Positions 44,227 through 52,676 are shown, counted from the stretch's first letter. The stretch: DNA of 64,000 nucleotides from Butyricicoccus pullicaecorum (GCA_018366035.1 JAGZIW010000006.1:159474-223473), one strand, 5' to 3'. The notes: generated by a model from the sequence alone, not told the origin. Made by a program: numbers and translations.

Positions 44227-44293
44227 ATTATACCACCAGCGGCGTACAATGCCGTGAAAGTGGCTTTCTATTTTGTGCCGCTGTGGTATAATA
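44227..44293 (+). repeat. Palindromic repeat, copy C (upstream of the nucleosidase gene)
   Basis: Same ends and arms as copy B; the upstream GATATTTCATAATTATA is shared too. The terminal TATAAT (44287–44292) could serve as the −10 of the nucleosidase gene starting at 44344. Confidence 0.9.
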
Positions 44294-44343
44294 GAAGAAA
44301 AAATGATTCCTTGGATTTTTCAATGGATACATGGGGGAATGTT

Positions 44344-45093
44344 ATGAAACCGATTCTATATACAGGTGCAATGGACGCAGAAACCTTGTATCTTATGCAG
44401 GAACTTAAGCAGCCCGAGCGGGTCACACTTGGGTGTTGGAAATGTATGCGCGGAATATTAGATGATATTCCGGTGGTCATTGTGAGAACCAATCAGGGAA
44501 TGGCAAATGCTGCCGCTGCAACAGCGCTTGCCATTGAGCGCTTTGAACCACAGGCAATACTCAATCAGGGAACTTCTGGCGGACATGCGCCCGATTTGCA
44601 TCGGGGGGATATTGTACTTGGGGCACGGGTAATCAATATGACAGCCGTGCGTACGCCTGATCGGGAGCGTGGAGCCGGTATGGATTTAGAGCATGCTGAG
44701 CCGCTTGGCTTGGAGATTGCCAATACCAATTCGGGAGACGGTAAAAAAATGACTGTTTTTCTCGCTGACGCGGCGCTTTTATCTGCGGCAGAACAGATAA
44801 AATATGCAGAAGGGCGTGTAGTGACTGGTACAATTGGCTCTGGTGATATCTGGAACAATGAGCTTGATCGAATCCACTGGCTGCATACGAATTGGGGGAC
44901 CCTGACAGAGGAAATGGAGACTGCGGCATGTGCACAGATCTGCACGGCGTATGGAATCCCTTTTTTGGGGATTCGAATCCTATCCAATACCGCGGTGCAT
45001 AGAGAGGCATTTGATGAGACAACCGGAATGCACTGTCAAAAATTTGCACGTGCAGTCATTGCAGAGTATTGTAAAAGAATAGATATAAAATAA
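44344..45093 (+). CDS. Purine-nucleosidase/phosphorylase-family protein (MTAN-like)
   Basis: This 249-aa protein has the nucleoside phosphorylase/MTA-SAH nucleosidase fold. Visible motifs are ILNQGTSGGHAPDLHRGDIVLG, the ribose-binding EEMETAACAQ and the segment PFLGIRILSNT. The start is ATG 44344 with GGGGGA 5 nt upstream. An open frame extending to 44110 only translates repeat copies B and C. In MTA/SAH nucleosidases the motif is usually EMEGAA, so the substrate may differ. It follows the queuosine-salvage genes, so a queuosine-type nucleoside is a candidate substrate. Confidence 0.78.
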   Translation: MKPILYTGAMDAETLYLMQELKQPERVTLGCWKCMRGILDDIPVVIVRTNQGMANAAAATALAIERFEPQAILNQGTSGGHAPDLHRGDIVLGARVINMTAVRTPDRERGAGMDLEHAEPLGLEIANTNSGDGKKMTVFLADAALLSAAEQIKYAEGRVVTGTIGSGDIWNNELDRIHWLHTNWGTLTEEMETAACAQICTAYGIPFLGIRILSNTAVHREAFDETTGMHCQKFARAVIAEYCKRIDIK

Positions 45094-45117
45094 AAGTAAG
45101 AGAGAAATATTTTAGGG

Positions 45118-45154
45118 CGCGTGGCAAAATCAGTACTGATTTTGCCACGCGTTT
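45118..45154 (+). terminator. 34-bp perfect palindrome, probable terminator
   Basis: CGCGTGGCAAAATCAGT is followed directly by its reverse complement (45118–45151), then TTT. It ends the nucleosidase transcript or is a structural element; the U-tract is short. Confidence 0.6.
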
Positions 45155-45220
45155 GTGGTATACTTGTGATATCCTATGATTTGAAAAGCAATCTATTTTT
45201 AGGAGAGAAGGAGAAAATTT

Positions 45221-46084
45221 ATGGCTTCGTTTGCAATTACGACTGATAATAACGGAGATTTACCAATGACCTATCTCAAGGAACATCATGTTGGTCTTAT
45301 GAGTTTGACATATACTCTTGAGGGCAATACCTATGATGCGTTTCGTCCTATGCCGGAACATGAATTTTATCAGAAAATGCGTGCTGGTGCTATGCCAACT
45401 ACCGCACAGGTCAATCCAGAAGCGGCGGCACAGGTTTTGCGTGATGCGTTAAAACAGCATGATGGCGTATTGCATATTGCCTTTTCCTCAGGACTCAGCG
45501 GGAGTTGCCAGAGTGCAATGTTTGCCGCAGAGGAGCTGCGGACGGAATTTCCGGATAAGAAAATTATTGTGATTGATTCCTTGTCAGCTTCTCTTGGTCA
45601 AGGACTTTTGGTTCATAACGCATGCAGAATGCGCGATGCAGGCTGCAGTTTGGAAGCGACTGCTGCATGGTGCGAGGAAAATAAACTGCGTATTGGACAT
45701 TTGTTTACCGTAGATGATCTGTTCCATCTTTATCGGGGCGGTCGTGTATCCCGCACCAAAGCCTTTATTGGCTCAGCGCTTAATATGAAGCCTATTTTGC
45801 ATGTAGACAATGAGGGAAAACTCACACCGGTTGGAAAAGTGAGAGGACGCAAGCGGGCACTCGATGAGCTTGTCAGCCGAATGGAGGCACAGGTGGGCAG
45901 TCAATATGATGGTGTCGTCTTTATTTCTCATGGAGACTGTGAAGAAGATGCCGAGTATGTACGCAGTCAGGTTGCGGACAGGCTTGGGGTGAGAGATAGC
46001 CTCATTCATTTTGTCGGGCCTTCCATCGGCGCACATTCGGGTCCCGGGACAGTCGCATTATTTTTCCATGCACAAACGCGGTGA
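45221..46084 (+). CDS. DegV family fatty-acid-binding protein
   Basis: This is a 287-aa DegV/FakB-type protein. The N-terminus FAITTDNNGDLPMTYLKEHHV, the SSGLSGSCQSA loop and DLFHLYRGGRVSRTKAFIGSALNMKPIL are family hallmarks. Such proteins bind a fatty acid and present it to the kinase FakA. No fakA is adjacent. AGGAGAGAAGG precedes the ATG. Confidence 0.92.
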   Translation: MASFAITTDNNGDLPMTYLKEHHVGLMSLTYTLEGNTYDAFRPMPEHEFYQKMRAGAMPTTAQVNPEAAAQVLRDALKQHDGVLHIAFSSGLSGSCQSAMFAAEELRTEFPDKKIIVIDSLSASLGQGLLVHNACRMRDAGCSLEATAAWCEENKLRIGHLFTVDDLFHLYRGGRVSRTKAFIGSALNMKPILHVDNEGKLTPVGKVRGRKRALDELVSRMEAQVGSQYDGVVFISHGDCEEDAEYVRSQVADRLGVRDSLIHFVGPSIGAHSGPGTVALFFHAQTR

Positions 46085-46139
46085 GCGTGTGAACAAGATA
46101 CTTTTTCATCACGAAAAGCGGTTTTAGGAGGTTTATTCG

Positions 46140-46628
46140 ATGTTAAAAAAAATATTTACAGCAATGCTTTGTTTTTGCCTGATTGCAGTGGGTGTGGTCG
46201 GCTGTTCTCAAGAACAGGTCGAGCAGGAAAAAAAGACAGAGGTTGTCACCTTGTATTTGCCTGATGACCAAGCAGAGTATGTAGAGCCGACAGAATGTGA
46301 AATTAAGATTGCAAAGGAAGATGTAGCTGGGGCGCTGATTTCTGCACTGGCAGAGCAGGGAGCCTTGCCGGAGGGTATAGCTGTAAAGACATTTTCTAAG
46401 GAAGAAAATGTTTTGACATTAGATTTGAATCAAGCTTTCGAAGATGCGGTGGCAAATAGCGGAACTGCGGGCGAGACCATGCTGATGGCATCAGTTGCAG
46501 ATACCTTTTTGTCATATTATGGAGCACAGAGTTTGACCATCACAGTGGAAGGTCAGCCGATTGAAACAGGGCACGCTGTATATGATGAACCGTTTACACA
46601 AATTTTTGCAGCAGCGCCAATAGAATAA
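46140..46628 (+). CDS. GerMN-domain lipoprotein
   Basis: This is a 162-aa secreted lipoprotein. The signal peptide ends in VVGC (Cys at about residue 22). The mature part carries a GerMN-type domain: VTLYLPDDQAEYV, then a helix, then VLTLDLNQAFEDA and QSLTITVEGQPI. GerM proteins act in spore germination and sporulation, but GerMN domains are also found in other envelope proteins. AGGAGG precedes the start. Confidence 0.8.
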   Translation: MLKKIFTAMLCFCLIAVGVVGCSQEQVEQEKKTEVVTLYLPDDQAEYVEPTECEIKIAKEDVAGALISALAEQGALPEGIAVKTFSKEENVLTLDLNQAFEDAVANSGTAGETMLMASVADTFLSYYGAQSLTITVEGQPIETGHAVYDEPFTQIFAAAPIE

Positions 46629-46630
46629 AA

Positions 46631-46665
46631 AAACAGTATCCCAAAAGAATTGGGGACACTGTTTG
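46631..46665 (+). terminator. Intrinsic terminator after the GerMN lipoprotein
   Basis: AAACAGT-A-TCCCAA pairs with TTGGGGA-C-ACTGTTT around AAGAA, just after the stop codon. Confidence 0.75.
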
Positions 46666-46673
46666 TATCAAAT

Positions 46674-46712
46674 AAAAATGGCTGTTCATATTAAAGATGA
46701 ACAGCCATTTTT
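46674..46712. terminator. Bidirectional terminator before the desulfoferrodoxin stop
   Basis: AAAAATGGCTGTTCAT (46674–46689) and ATGAACAGCCATTTTT (46697–46712) are perfect 16-bp arms. It serves both converging genes. Confidence 0.93.
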
Positions 46713-46722
46713 CAGATTCGGA

Positions 46723-47103
46723 TTAAGCTTCAGTCTTCCACAAGCCGTGGAGATTGCAGTATGCGTAAGCTGCAATGACCTGATCGCCGTCTGCCAGTGC
46801 GAAAGTAGCCTCTGGTGCTTCGCTCGGCAGGAGATTCTTGCGCTGTACGCCATTCTGGGTATGCAGCGCAATGAAAGCAATATTGTGCTTTTCTTCCATT
46901 GGGTGGGAAACCTCGCCAACAGAAACCTTTACAATATTACCGTTGATAGAGAGAACCGGAATATGCTTTTCGCCGGCACCGTCACGAATGCTTGGATCAA
47001 GCAGCTGCATTTTTTCGCCGCAGCACAGAATCGGAACCTTGTGGTCAACTACTTTCTCTACAACATTGCCGCAGTGATTGCAAATATAAAAATTCAATTC
47101 CAT
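46723..47103 (-). CDS. dfx: Desulfoferrodoxin (superoxide reductase)
   Basis: This is a 126-aa 2Fe-type superoxide reductase that reduces superoxide to peroxide, typical of anaerobes. The N-terminal desulforedoxin centre uses Cys8, Cys11, Cys27 and Cys28. The catalytic site ligands lie in EKHIPVL, HPMEEKHNI and CNLHG. I chose the ATG at 47103 with AAGGAG upstream; a longer in-frame start adds an unrelated leader. Monocistronic. Confidence 0.94.
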   Translation of the reverse strand: MELNFYICNHCGNVVEKVVDHKVPILCCGEKMQLLDPSIRDGAGEKHIPVLSINGNIVKVSVGEVSHPMEEKHNIAFIALHTQNGVQRKNLLPSEAPEATFALADGDQVIAAYAYCNLHGLWKTEA

Positions 47104-47425
47104 GATAAAAACTCCTTCTCGAAAAATGTGTATAAAAATCAAAGATATATTTGATATAATCTACAATAATAGTATATATTATTCTCTTGGTGAAGTCAAC
47201 TGTTATTTTTGTGCAAATTGTGTGGATATTTTTTGGTACATCTGTATAGTGAGACGCAGTAAGTTCAAAATAAGGCTGTAATAGCATAGAATCTTTTGTG
47301 TAATGTATTGACAAGATTGGGGAAAACGACTATCATGTAATTGATAAAATCGTTTTATTTGGTAGTGTTAGACAACAATTGAAATGGGCTAGCCCACCGG
47401 ACCAATGAAAGCGAGGGACGCGGAT
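47104..47425. other. Intergenic region upstream of dfx and a small gene
   Basis: This is 322 bp of AT-rich DNA. It holds a consensus plus-strand promoter at 47308–47336 and a short palindrome GGGCTAGCCC at 47387–47396. I see no other gene or repeat. Confidence 0.5.
47308..47336 (+). promoter_or_regulatory. Promoter of the 56-aa gene
   Basis: TTGACA, 17 nt, TATCAT. It implies a leader of about 85 nt to the small gene at 47426. Confidence 0.78.
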
Positions 47426-47596
47426 ATGACTCCGACCAGTAATTTATCAAATGTGCATTATATTCAGGAGCAGATCGATATTATGACACAGCTGCTGGAA
47501 CAAATGACCGATCATTATGCAATCGCACGAATCCGTATCCAATTGTGGAACTTGGAGGCGGAACAGCACGAAATTTTATCAAGGGCAAGTCACTGA
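47426..47596 (+). CDS. Small 56-aa protein of unknown function
   Basis: This is an isolated small gene with its own consensus promoter and terminator. GAGGGA lies about 8 nt before ATG 47426; an ATG at 47405 is possible. The protein is helical and amphipathic (YIQEQIDIMTQLLEQMTDHY), with no cysteines, signal or membrane segment. It could be a small coiled-coil regulator or oligomeric protein. Not recognised. Confidence 0.6.
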   Translation: MTPTSNLSNVHYIQEQIDIMTQLLEQMTDHYAIARIRIQLWNLEAEQHEILSRASH

Positions 47597-47629
47597 ATTC
47601 GGATAAAACGCATATCATGAGGATATGCC

Positions 47630-47656
47630 AAAAAGCATGCTTTGGCATGCTTTTTG
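47630..47656 (+). terminator. Intrinsic terminator after the 56-aa gene
   Basis: AAAAAGCATGC and GCATGCTTTTT form an 11-bp stem with loop TTTG. Confidence 0.87.
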
Positions 47657-47733
47657 TTTGCATAAAAATATGTATGTGCTTTTATGATATTTTGTCCACA
47701 TTATATTAAAAATATCTGAGAATCGCTTTGTGA

Positions 47734-47763
47734 TTGATTTTTTTTTGTATTTTGTGGTATGAT
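47734..47763 (+). promoter_or_regulatory. Candidate promoter of glgP
   Basis: TTGATT and TATGAT with an 18-nt T-rich spacer. Confidence 0.6.
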
Positions 47764-47847
47764 AAAAAAGCAGGCGATCAAAACGATCATGACCAAACGA
47801 GAGGTTTCGATAAACCAAAAAAATTTTTCGAAAAGGGGATATTGTAT

Positions 47848-50217
47848 ATGCCAAAAAGAAAGCAGGCAATTTTAGAAGCAATTGAATTGTATCTCAAAAG
47901 TGAATTTCAGACAACCCCCGCAAAAGCAACTCCATATCAGCTGCATACAGCGGTATCTCATGCGATTATGGCAGGCATTGCCGATCGCTGGCTGGTCAGC
48001 GATGAAAAGCATCGGAATGTACGTCATGCGTATTATTTCTCAGCAGAATTTTTGATGGGACGCATGATCTATAACAATTTGTTGTGTCTTGGCATGACAG
48101 AGGAGGTTTCCCAGCTGCTTGAAAAAAATGGCGCATCTCTGGATTCATTTGAGGAGGTAGAGGACTGTGCACTGGGCAATGGCGGTCTGGGGCGCTTGGC
48201 TGCCTGCTTCTTGGATTCCGCAGCGACCTTGAATCTGCCGCTAGATGGTTATGGAATTCGCTATAAGTATGGTCTATTTAAGCAAAAAATCGAAGGAGGC
48301 TGTCAGAAGGAGGAGGCAGATGACTGGACGCGATATGGCGATCCATGGAGCCTGCGCCGAGAGGACGAATCCGTTCGCGTTGAATTTGCTGACCAGACGA
48401 TTGTAGCAGTTCCCTATGATATGCCGGTAATTGGATACGGCACAGATAATATTGGTACACTTCGTCTGTGGCAGGCAGAGCCAATACAGGCATTTGACTT
48501 TAATCTTTTTAACGCGCAGCAATATGATGCGGCAGTCGCGGAGCGCAACCGTGCAGAAGATATTTCTCGCGTGCTCTATCCAAATGACTCTACCGATGAC
48601 GGCAAGATACTGCGTCTCAAACAGCAGTATTTCTTCTGCTCGGCGTCCTTGCAGGACATTATCCGCAAATATAAGAAGAAATATGGAAATGACTTCTCTC
48701 ATTTTGCGGAAATGAATGCGATTCAGCTCAATGATACGCACCCTGTCATTTCGATTCCGGAGCTGATTCGTCTGCTGACCGATCAGGAAGGGCTGTCCTT
48801 TGACGAAGCATTGGCTATTTGTAAACAGGTATTTGCTTATACAAACCATACCATTCTTGCAGAGGCACTGGAAAAGTGGAATCAGCATCTCATGGAGCGT
48901 ACCATTCCGCGTGTATTCCATATTATTGTAAAGCTTGACCAGTATCTGGGCGGAGAACTGCATCAGAAGGGTGTTGCAGGTGATAAGGAATACTCCATGC
49001 GTATTTTACAGCACGGCGTTGTGCATATGGCATACATGGCAATCTATTGCTCTCGTTATGTCAATGGTGTTGCACAGCTGCACACCGAAATTTTGAAGAA
49101 TGATGTGCTGCGTGACTGGTATCAGATTTATCCGGAGCGCTTCCAGAACAAGACAAATGGTATTACCCAGAGACGCTGGCTGGCACTTTGCAATCCGGGA
49201 CTTTCCAGCCTGCTGACACGACTTTTGGGCAATGAAAGCTGGAAAACTGATTTGTCACAGCTTAAAAAGCTGGAAAAGTATGTGGAAGATGAAGCTGTTA
49301 TGCGTGAACTTTGTGAAATCAAGCTGGAAAATCATAAAAAGCTGGCGGATTTTGCAAAGAAGAAGGACGGCGTTATTATCGACCCGAATACCTGTTTTGA
49401 CGTACAGATCAAGCGTTTGCATGAGTATAAACGCCAGTTCCTGAATATTCTGGCAATTCTGGAACTGTATTATGAAATTGCAGAGGGAAGTCTCACTGAC
49501 TTCACTCCAACTACCTTCATTTTCGCGGCAAAATCTGCCCCGGGCTATGCACGCGCAAAGGGAATTATTAAACTCATTAACGAGGTTGCAGACCTCATCG
49601 ATCGAGATGAGCGTGTACGCGGTAAAATCAAGGTCGCATTCCTTGCAAATTATAATGTATCCTATGCGGAGAAAATTATTGCAGCAGCCGATGTGTCTGA
49701 ACAAATCTCAACTGCCGGCAAGGAGGCTTCTGGTACAGGCAACATGAAGCTTATGGCAAACGGCGCAGTGACGCTGGGTACCTTGGACGGCGCAAACATT
49801 GAGATCGTTGAGGAGGCAGGCAGCATCAATGAATATATCTTTGGTGCAACCGTAGAGGAGATCCAGTCTGTTCAGGAGCATTACAATCCGAATGGTATGT
49901 ACCACAATGATTACAAAATCAAACGTGTGCTCAATGCGTTGGTAGACGGGACACTTAATGATGGTGGTTCAGGCATCTTCCGTGAACTGCATGATTCTAT
50001 TGTGTATGGTGCAAGCTGGCATCGCCCCGACCAGTACTTCTTACTGCTGGATTTTGAGCGTTATCTGGAGGCAAAGAAGCAGGTCGCAAGAGATTATAAG
50101 GATCAGCTGATTTTTGCAAAGAAACGCTGGATGAATATCTGCAACAGCGGAAAGTTTTCTTCCGATAGAACCATCGCAGAGTATGCAAAGGATATCTGGC
50201 ATATTGAAAAGGTATAA
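47848..50217 (+). CDS. glgP: Glycogen/alpha-glucan phosphorylase
   Basis: GlgP releases glucose-1-phosphate from glycogen or maltodextrin. It is PLP-dependent; the PLP lysine is K634 in EASGTGNMKLMANG. Other family segments are DCALGNGGLGRLAACFLDS and YEFPERFQNKTNGITQRRW-like residues around 49130 (as YPERFQNKTNGITQRRW). Length is 789 aa from ATG 47848 (AAAAGGGGAT upstream). It stands alone, with no other glg gene in the window. Confidence 0.96.
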   Translation: MPKRKQAILEAIELYLKSEFQTTPAKATPYQLHTAVSHAIMAGIADRWLVSDEKHRNVRHAYYFSAEFLMGRMIYNNLLCLGMTEEVSQLLEKNGASLDSFEEVEDCALGNGGLGRLAACFLDSAATLNLPLDGYGIRYKYGLFKQKIEGGCQKEEADDWTRYGDPWSLRREDESVRVEFADQTIVAVPYDMPVIGYGTDNIGTLRLWQAEPIQAFDFNLFNAQQYDAAVAERNRAEDISRVLYPNDSTDDGKILRLKQQYFFCSASLQDIIRKYKKKYGNDFSHFAEMNAIQLNDTHPVISIPELIRLLTDQEGLSFDEALAICKQVFAYTNHTILAEALEKWNQHLMERTIPRVFHIIVKLDQYLGGELHQKGVAGDKEYSMRILQHGVVHMAYMAIYCSRYVNGVAQLHTEILKNDVLRDWYQIYPERFQNKTNGITQRRWLALCNPGLSSLLTRLLGNESWKTDLSQLKKLEKYVEDEAVMRELCEIKLENHKKLADFAKKKDGVIIDPNTCFDVQIKRLHEYKRQFLNILAILELYYEIAEGSLTDFTPTTFIFAAKSAPGYARAKGIIKLINEVADLIDRDERVRGKIKVAFLANYNVSYAEKIIAAADVSEQISTAGKEASGTGNMKLMANGAVTLGTLDGANIEIVEEAGSINEYIFGATVEEIQSVQEHYNPNGMYHNDYKIKRVLNALVDGTLNDGGSGIFRELHDSIVYGASWHRPDQYFLLLDFERYLEAKKQVARDYKDQLIFAKKRWMNICNSGKFSSDRTIAEYAKDIWHIEKV

Positions 50218-50218
50218 A

Positions 50219-50268
50219 AGCCAAAAATATAGGGTGTCGAAACATTTCGGCACCCTATATTTTTGGCT
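50219..50268. terminator. Long bidirectional terminator between glgP and lrgB
   Basis: AGCCAAAAATATAGGGTG and CACCCTATATTTTTGGCT are perfect 18-bp arms; the loop holds a further TCGAAA/TTTCGG pairing. Confidence 0.93.
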
Positions 50269-50273
50269 ATATT

Positions 50274-50966
50274 TCAGATAAGGTTAGAAAATAACGATGC
50301 AGCGCCAACGGTAATGAGACCGGAAACCGCGATGGCAAGACTGCTCATTGCCCCTTCGATTTCTCCCATTTCCAGCGCGCGGGCTGTACCAATTGCATGT
50401 GCAGCTGTACCAATTGCAATGCCTTTGGCGATGGGGTGTGTGATTCGAAAATGCCTGCAAATGCTTTCGGCAAGAATATTGCCAATTACACCGGTTACAA
50501 TGATGACAGATACGGTAATGGTAACAATGCCGCCGAGTTCCTCCGAAAGACCCATACCGATTGCGGTAGTAATAGACTTGGGGAGCAATGTAACATATTC
50601 TGTGTGCCCGAGTTCAAAAGCCAGACAAAGTGCAAATACAGAGCCGATGCTGCTGAGAACACCTGCAAGAATCCCAATCAGGATAGCCTTGACATTGTGG
50701 ACGAGTAGATGCAGCTGTTCATAAAGAGGAATGGCGAGACAAACGGTGGCAGGAGTCAGCAGATAGCTCAGGTATTTGGCACCTTCGTGATAGCTTTCAT
50801 AATCGATTCCAAGACAAAGGAGCGTGGCAATGGTGAGAATAATGGAAATCAGCAGGGGATTACACAGTGCAAGCTTTGTTTTCTGTTTAAGCCATAAGCC
50901 AAGCTCATAGGTTAAGATGCTGATCATGACACCAAAAAATGCAGCAGAACTTAAAATGTCAGACAT
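50274..50966 (-). CDS. lrgB: LrgB/CidB-like membrane protein
   Basis: This is a 230-aa polytopic membrane protein of the LrgB family. Typical segments are LLPKSITTAIGMGLSEELGG and KGIAIGTAAHAIGTARALEMGE. The family partners LrgA in holin-like control of murein hydrolases or in pyruvate uptake. It follows lrgA directly, with its ribosome site inside the lrgA end. Confidence 0.92.
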   Translation of the reverse strand: MSDILSSAAFFGVMISILTYELGLWLKQKTKLALCNPLLISIILTIATLLCLGIDYESYHEGAKYLSYLLTPATVCLAIPLYEQLHLLVHNVKAILIGILAGVLSSIGSVFALCLAFELGHTEYVTLLPKSITTAIGMGLSEELGGIVTITVSVIIVTGVIGNILAESICRHFRITHPIAKGIAIGTAAHAIGTARALEMGEIEGAMSSLAIAVSGLITVGAASLFSNLI

Positions 50967-50967
50967 T

Positions 50968-51324
50968 TTACTTTTCCTTCCTTTCTCGGTTCAGAACTGC
51001 TTGAGTTACGAGACCGGCAACACCCATGACGAAAATGGTGGTGACAATGGTGATTACGGAAACAGGAAGTAAAATCGTCTGTAATTTGGGCCAGCTGTCC
51101 AACAGTCCAACTGCGGCAGGAACGAATAAAACAGGCATGATTTCAATCAAAAATTTTCCGGCATCTTGAACGGCAGATAAGGGGAGAATGTGTGTTGTAA
51201 GTAAAAACAGGAGCAGCAAAAGCCCGTAAATACTGACAGGGATTGGGAATGGAAGTAAGGCACGCAAAACTTCGCCAGCAAATGTAATTGCGAGAATAAT
51301 ACTGAATTGTTTGAGGAATTTCAT
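50968..51324 (-). CDS. lrgA: LrgA/CidA-like holin family protein
   Basis: This is a 118-aa protein with four membrane segments and the family pattern PFPIPVSIYGLLLLLFLL and EIMPVLFVPAAVGLL. I chose the ATG at 51324 with AAAGGA upstream. It forms an operon with lrgB. LytTR two-component regulators, usual for lrgAB, are absent; an AraC-type gene lies upstream on the same strand. Confidence 0.9.
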   Translation of the reverse strand: MKFLKQFSIILAITFAGEVLRALLPFPIPVSIYGLLLLLFLLTTHILPLSAVQDAGKFLIEIMPVLFVPAAVGLLDSWPKLQTILLPVSVITIVTTIFVMGVAGLVTQAVLNRERKEK

Positions 51325-51426
51325 AAGTTGAATCCTTTCTATGTCCAAAACGGCAGGGAATAAAACTGATGACCGATATTTATGATACGCGGATTTTGGA
51401 ACATGTCAAGTTTATTCTAAGTGTGT

Positions 51427-52275
51427 TTACAGATAGAGCTCGGGCAAGTCGGAGAGGGGAAGCGGAGGGGCAGTGCGAATATAGGCAGAGGGAGACATTC
51501 CTGTGATGCGGCGAAATACCTTTCCAAAATAACTTGCGTTGGAAAATCCAGCACAGGTCGCAACCAGTTCAAGTGAAATCGTGCCACTGCGCAGGAGCCG
51601 CTTGGCAAAGTGAATCCGTACCTGTGTCAGATACTGCCCGGGACTAATGCCAACAGCAGCAGAAAATTTTCGAATGAGGTGAGAGGGGGAAACCTCCAAA
51701 CGCTGTGCAAGATCTTCGATGCCGTAAAGATGGGCAAAGTCCTGCTGCATGATTGCAATCGCATGCTGAATGAGCGGTGGATAAGCGCGTGCGGTCTCAG
51801 GAGGTGCGCTGGTGCCGGACAGATGGGTTAAAAGCGTAAAGACACTGGCGCTTGCCGCTGCACCATTGGACGGGTGCCCTTCATGTGCCAGATGCAGCAG
51901 GGGATAGATTTGTTCGGACAGTGCAGCGCAGCCGTTCGGAAAGTAAGGGCTGTATGAAAGCGCCGTTCCCAAAATATGTGTAACAGCTTGTCCCGAAATG
52001 AGGATCGCGATGAGAGAAACCGATTGCTCAGCGTGTGCGGGAAATGGGCTGTTCGATGAGAAACCGATGGCAGCACCGGCTGAGAGGACAAAAGGGTGCT
52101 CTTCAAAAACGGTGGATAGGCTGCCTTCTGTAACCCCAATGAACCAGAACCCTGAACCAGATGGCAGTTCCAATTTGGTTTGTGCAGATAAATTCAGATG
52201 TATACCGGTAACTAGGCGACAGAACAGAGAGACATCGTGTGGTGCTGGTGGTGGTGTCCATGTGAAAGATTCCAT
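51427..52275 (-). CDS. AraC family transcriptional regulator
   Basis: This is a 282-aa regulator with an N-terminal cupin-like sensor domain and a C-terminal double helix-turn-helix (IEDLAQRLEVSPSHLIRKF and LVATCAGFSNASYFGKVF). I chose the ATG at 52275 because GAGGGG stands 7 nt upstream. The frame stays open to 52440 without a ribosome site. The effector is unknown; the sensor domain type suggests a small organic ligand. lrgAB downstream is a possible target by proximity. Confidence 0.86.
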   Translation of the reverse strand: MESFTWTPPPAPHDVSLFCRLVTGIHLNLSAQTKLELPSGSGFWFIGVTEGSLSTVFEEHPFVLSAGAAIGFSSNSPFPAHAEQSVSLIAILISGQAVTHILGTALSYSPYFPNGCAALSEQIYPLLHLAHEGHPSNGAAASASVFTLLTHLSGTSAPPETARAYPPLIQHAIAIMQQDFAHLYGIEDLAQRLEVSPSHLIRKFSAAVGISPGQYLTQVRIHFAKRLLRSGTISLELVATCAGFSNASYFGKVFRRITGMSPSAYIRTAPPLPLSDLPELYL

Positions 52276-52456
52276 AGAAAACCCCTCGTTTCTTATTTGG
52301 ATTTGGAAGGTGCTGTGTTCAAAGTCTGTGCGCTCAAAAAGCAGATGGAACAGCAGGGATTCTGATTTATTTGCCTGCTGCAATAAGCCAAACAGACCTT
52401 GAAATGTGAATTTTTTTGTCAAGACGCTAAACGAAATCATGTCATTGCTGGTAAAA

Positions 52457-52489
52457 TAAAAACCGCCTTTTCCACGGAAAAAACGGTTT
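52457..52489 (-). terminator. Terminator of the tRNA-Thr gene
   Basis: AAAACCG-CC-TTTTCC pairs with GGAAAA-AA-CGGTTTT. On the minus strand GGTTTTTATTTT follows the stem. Confidence 0.7.
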
Positions 52490-52565
52490 TGGAGCTAGTA
52501 GTCGGACTCGAACCGACGACCTGCGCATTACGAATGCGCTGCTCTACCAACTGAGCCATACTAGC
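52490..52565 (-). tRNA. tRNA-Thr (anticodon CGU)
   Basis: The minus strand folds into a cloverleaf. The acceptor is GCTAGTA/TACTAGC, the D arm GCTCAGTTGGTAGAGC, and the anticodon loop TTCGTAA. The T arm is GTCGGTTCGAGTCCGAC. CCA is encoded at the 3' end. Length is 76 nt. It reads ACG codons. Confidence 0.95.
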
Positions 52566-52606
52566 AGATATGGGATCCTAAGCAGAGAACTCTTAGCAAC
52601 ATGACT

Positions 52607-52636
52607 ATTCTAACACAAGAGCTGGAAGTTCGTCAA
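52607..52636 (-). promoter_or_regulatory. Candidate promoter of tRNA-Thr
   Basis: Minus-strand TTGACG and TAGAAT, 18 nt apart, about 40 nt upstream of the mature 5' end. Confidence 0.6.
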
Positions 52637-52676
52637 TAAGGAAAAGCAAAAAAATGAAAAAAATCAAGAAAATTAC

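Noticed and set aside
52276..52440. Longer AraC regulator start
   Set aside because: No ribosome site at 52440, whereas GAGGGG precedes the ATG at 52275. The open extension is noted but not accepted.
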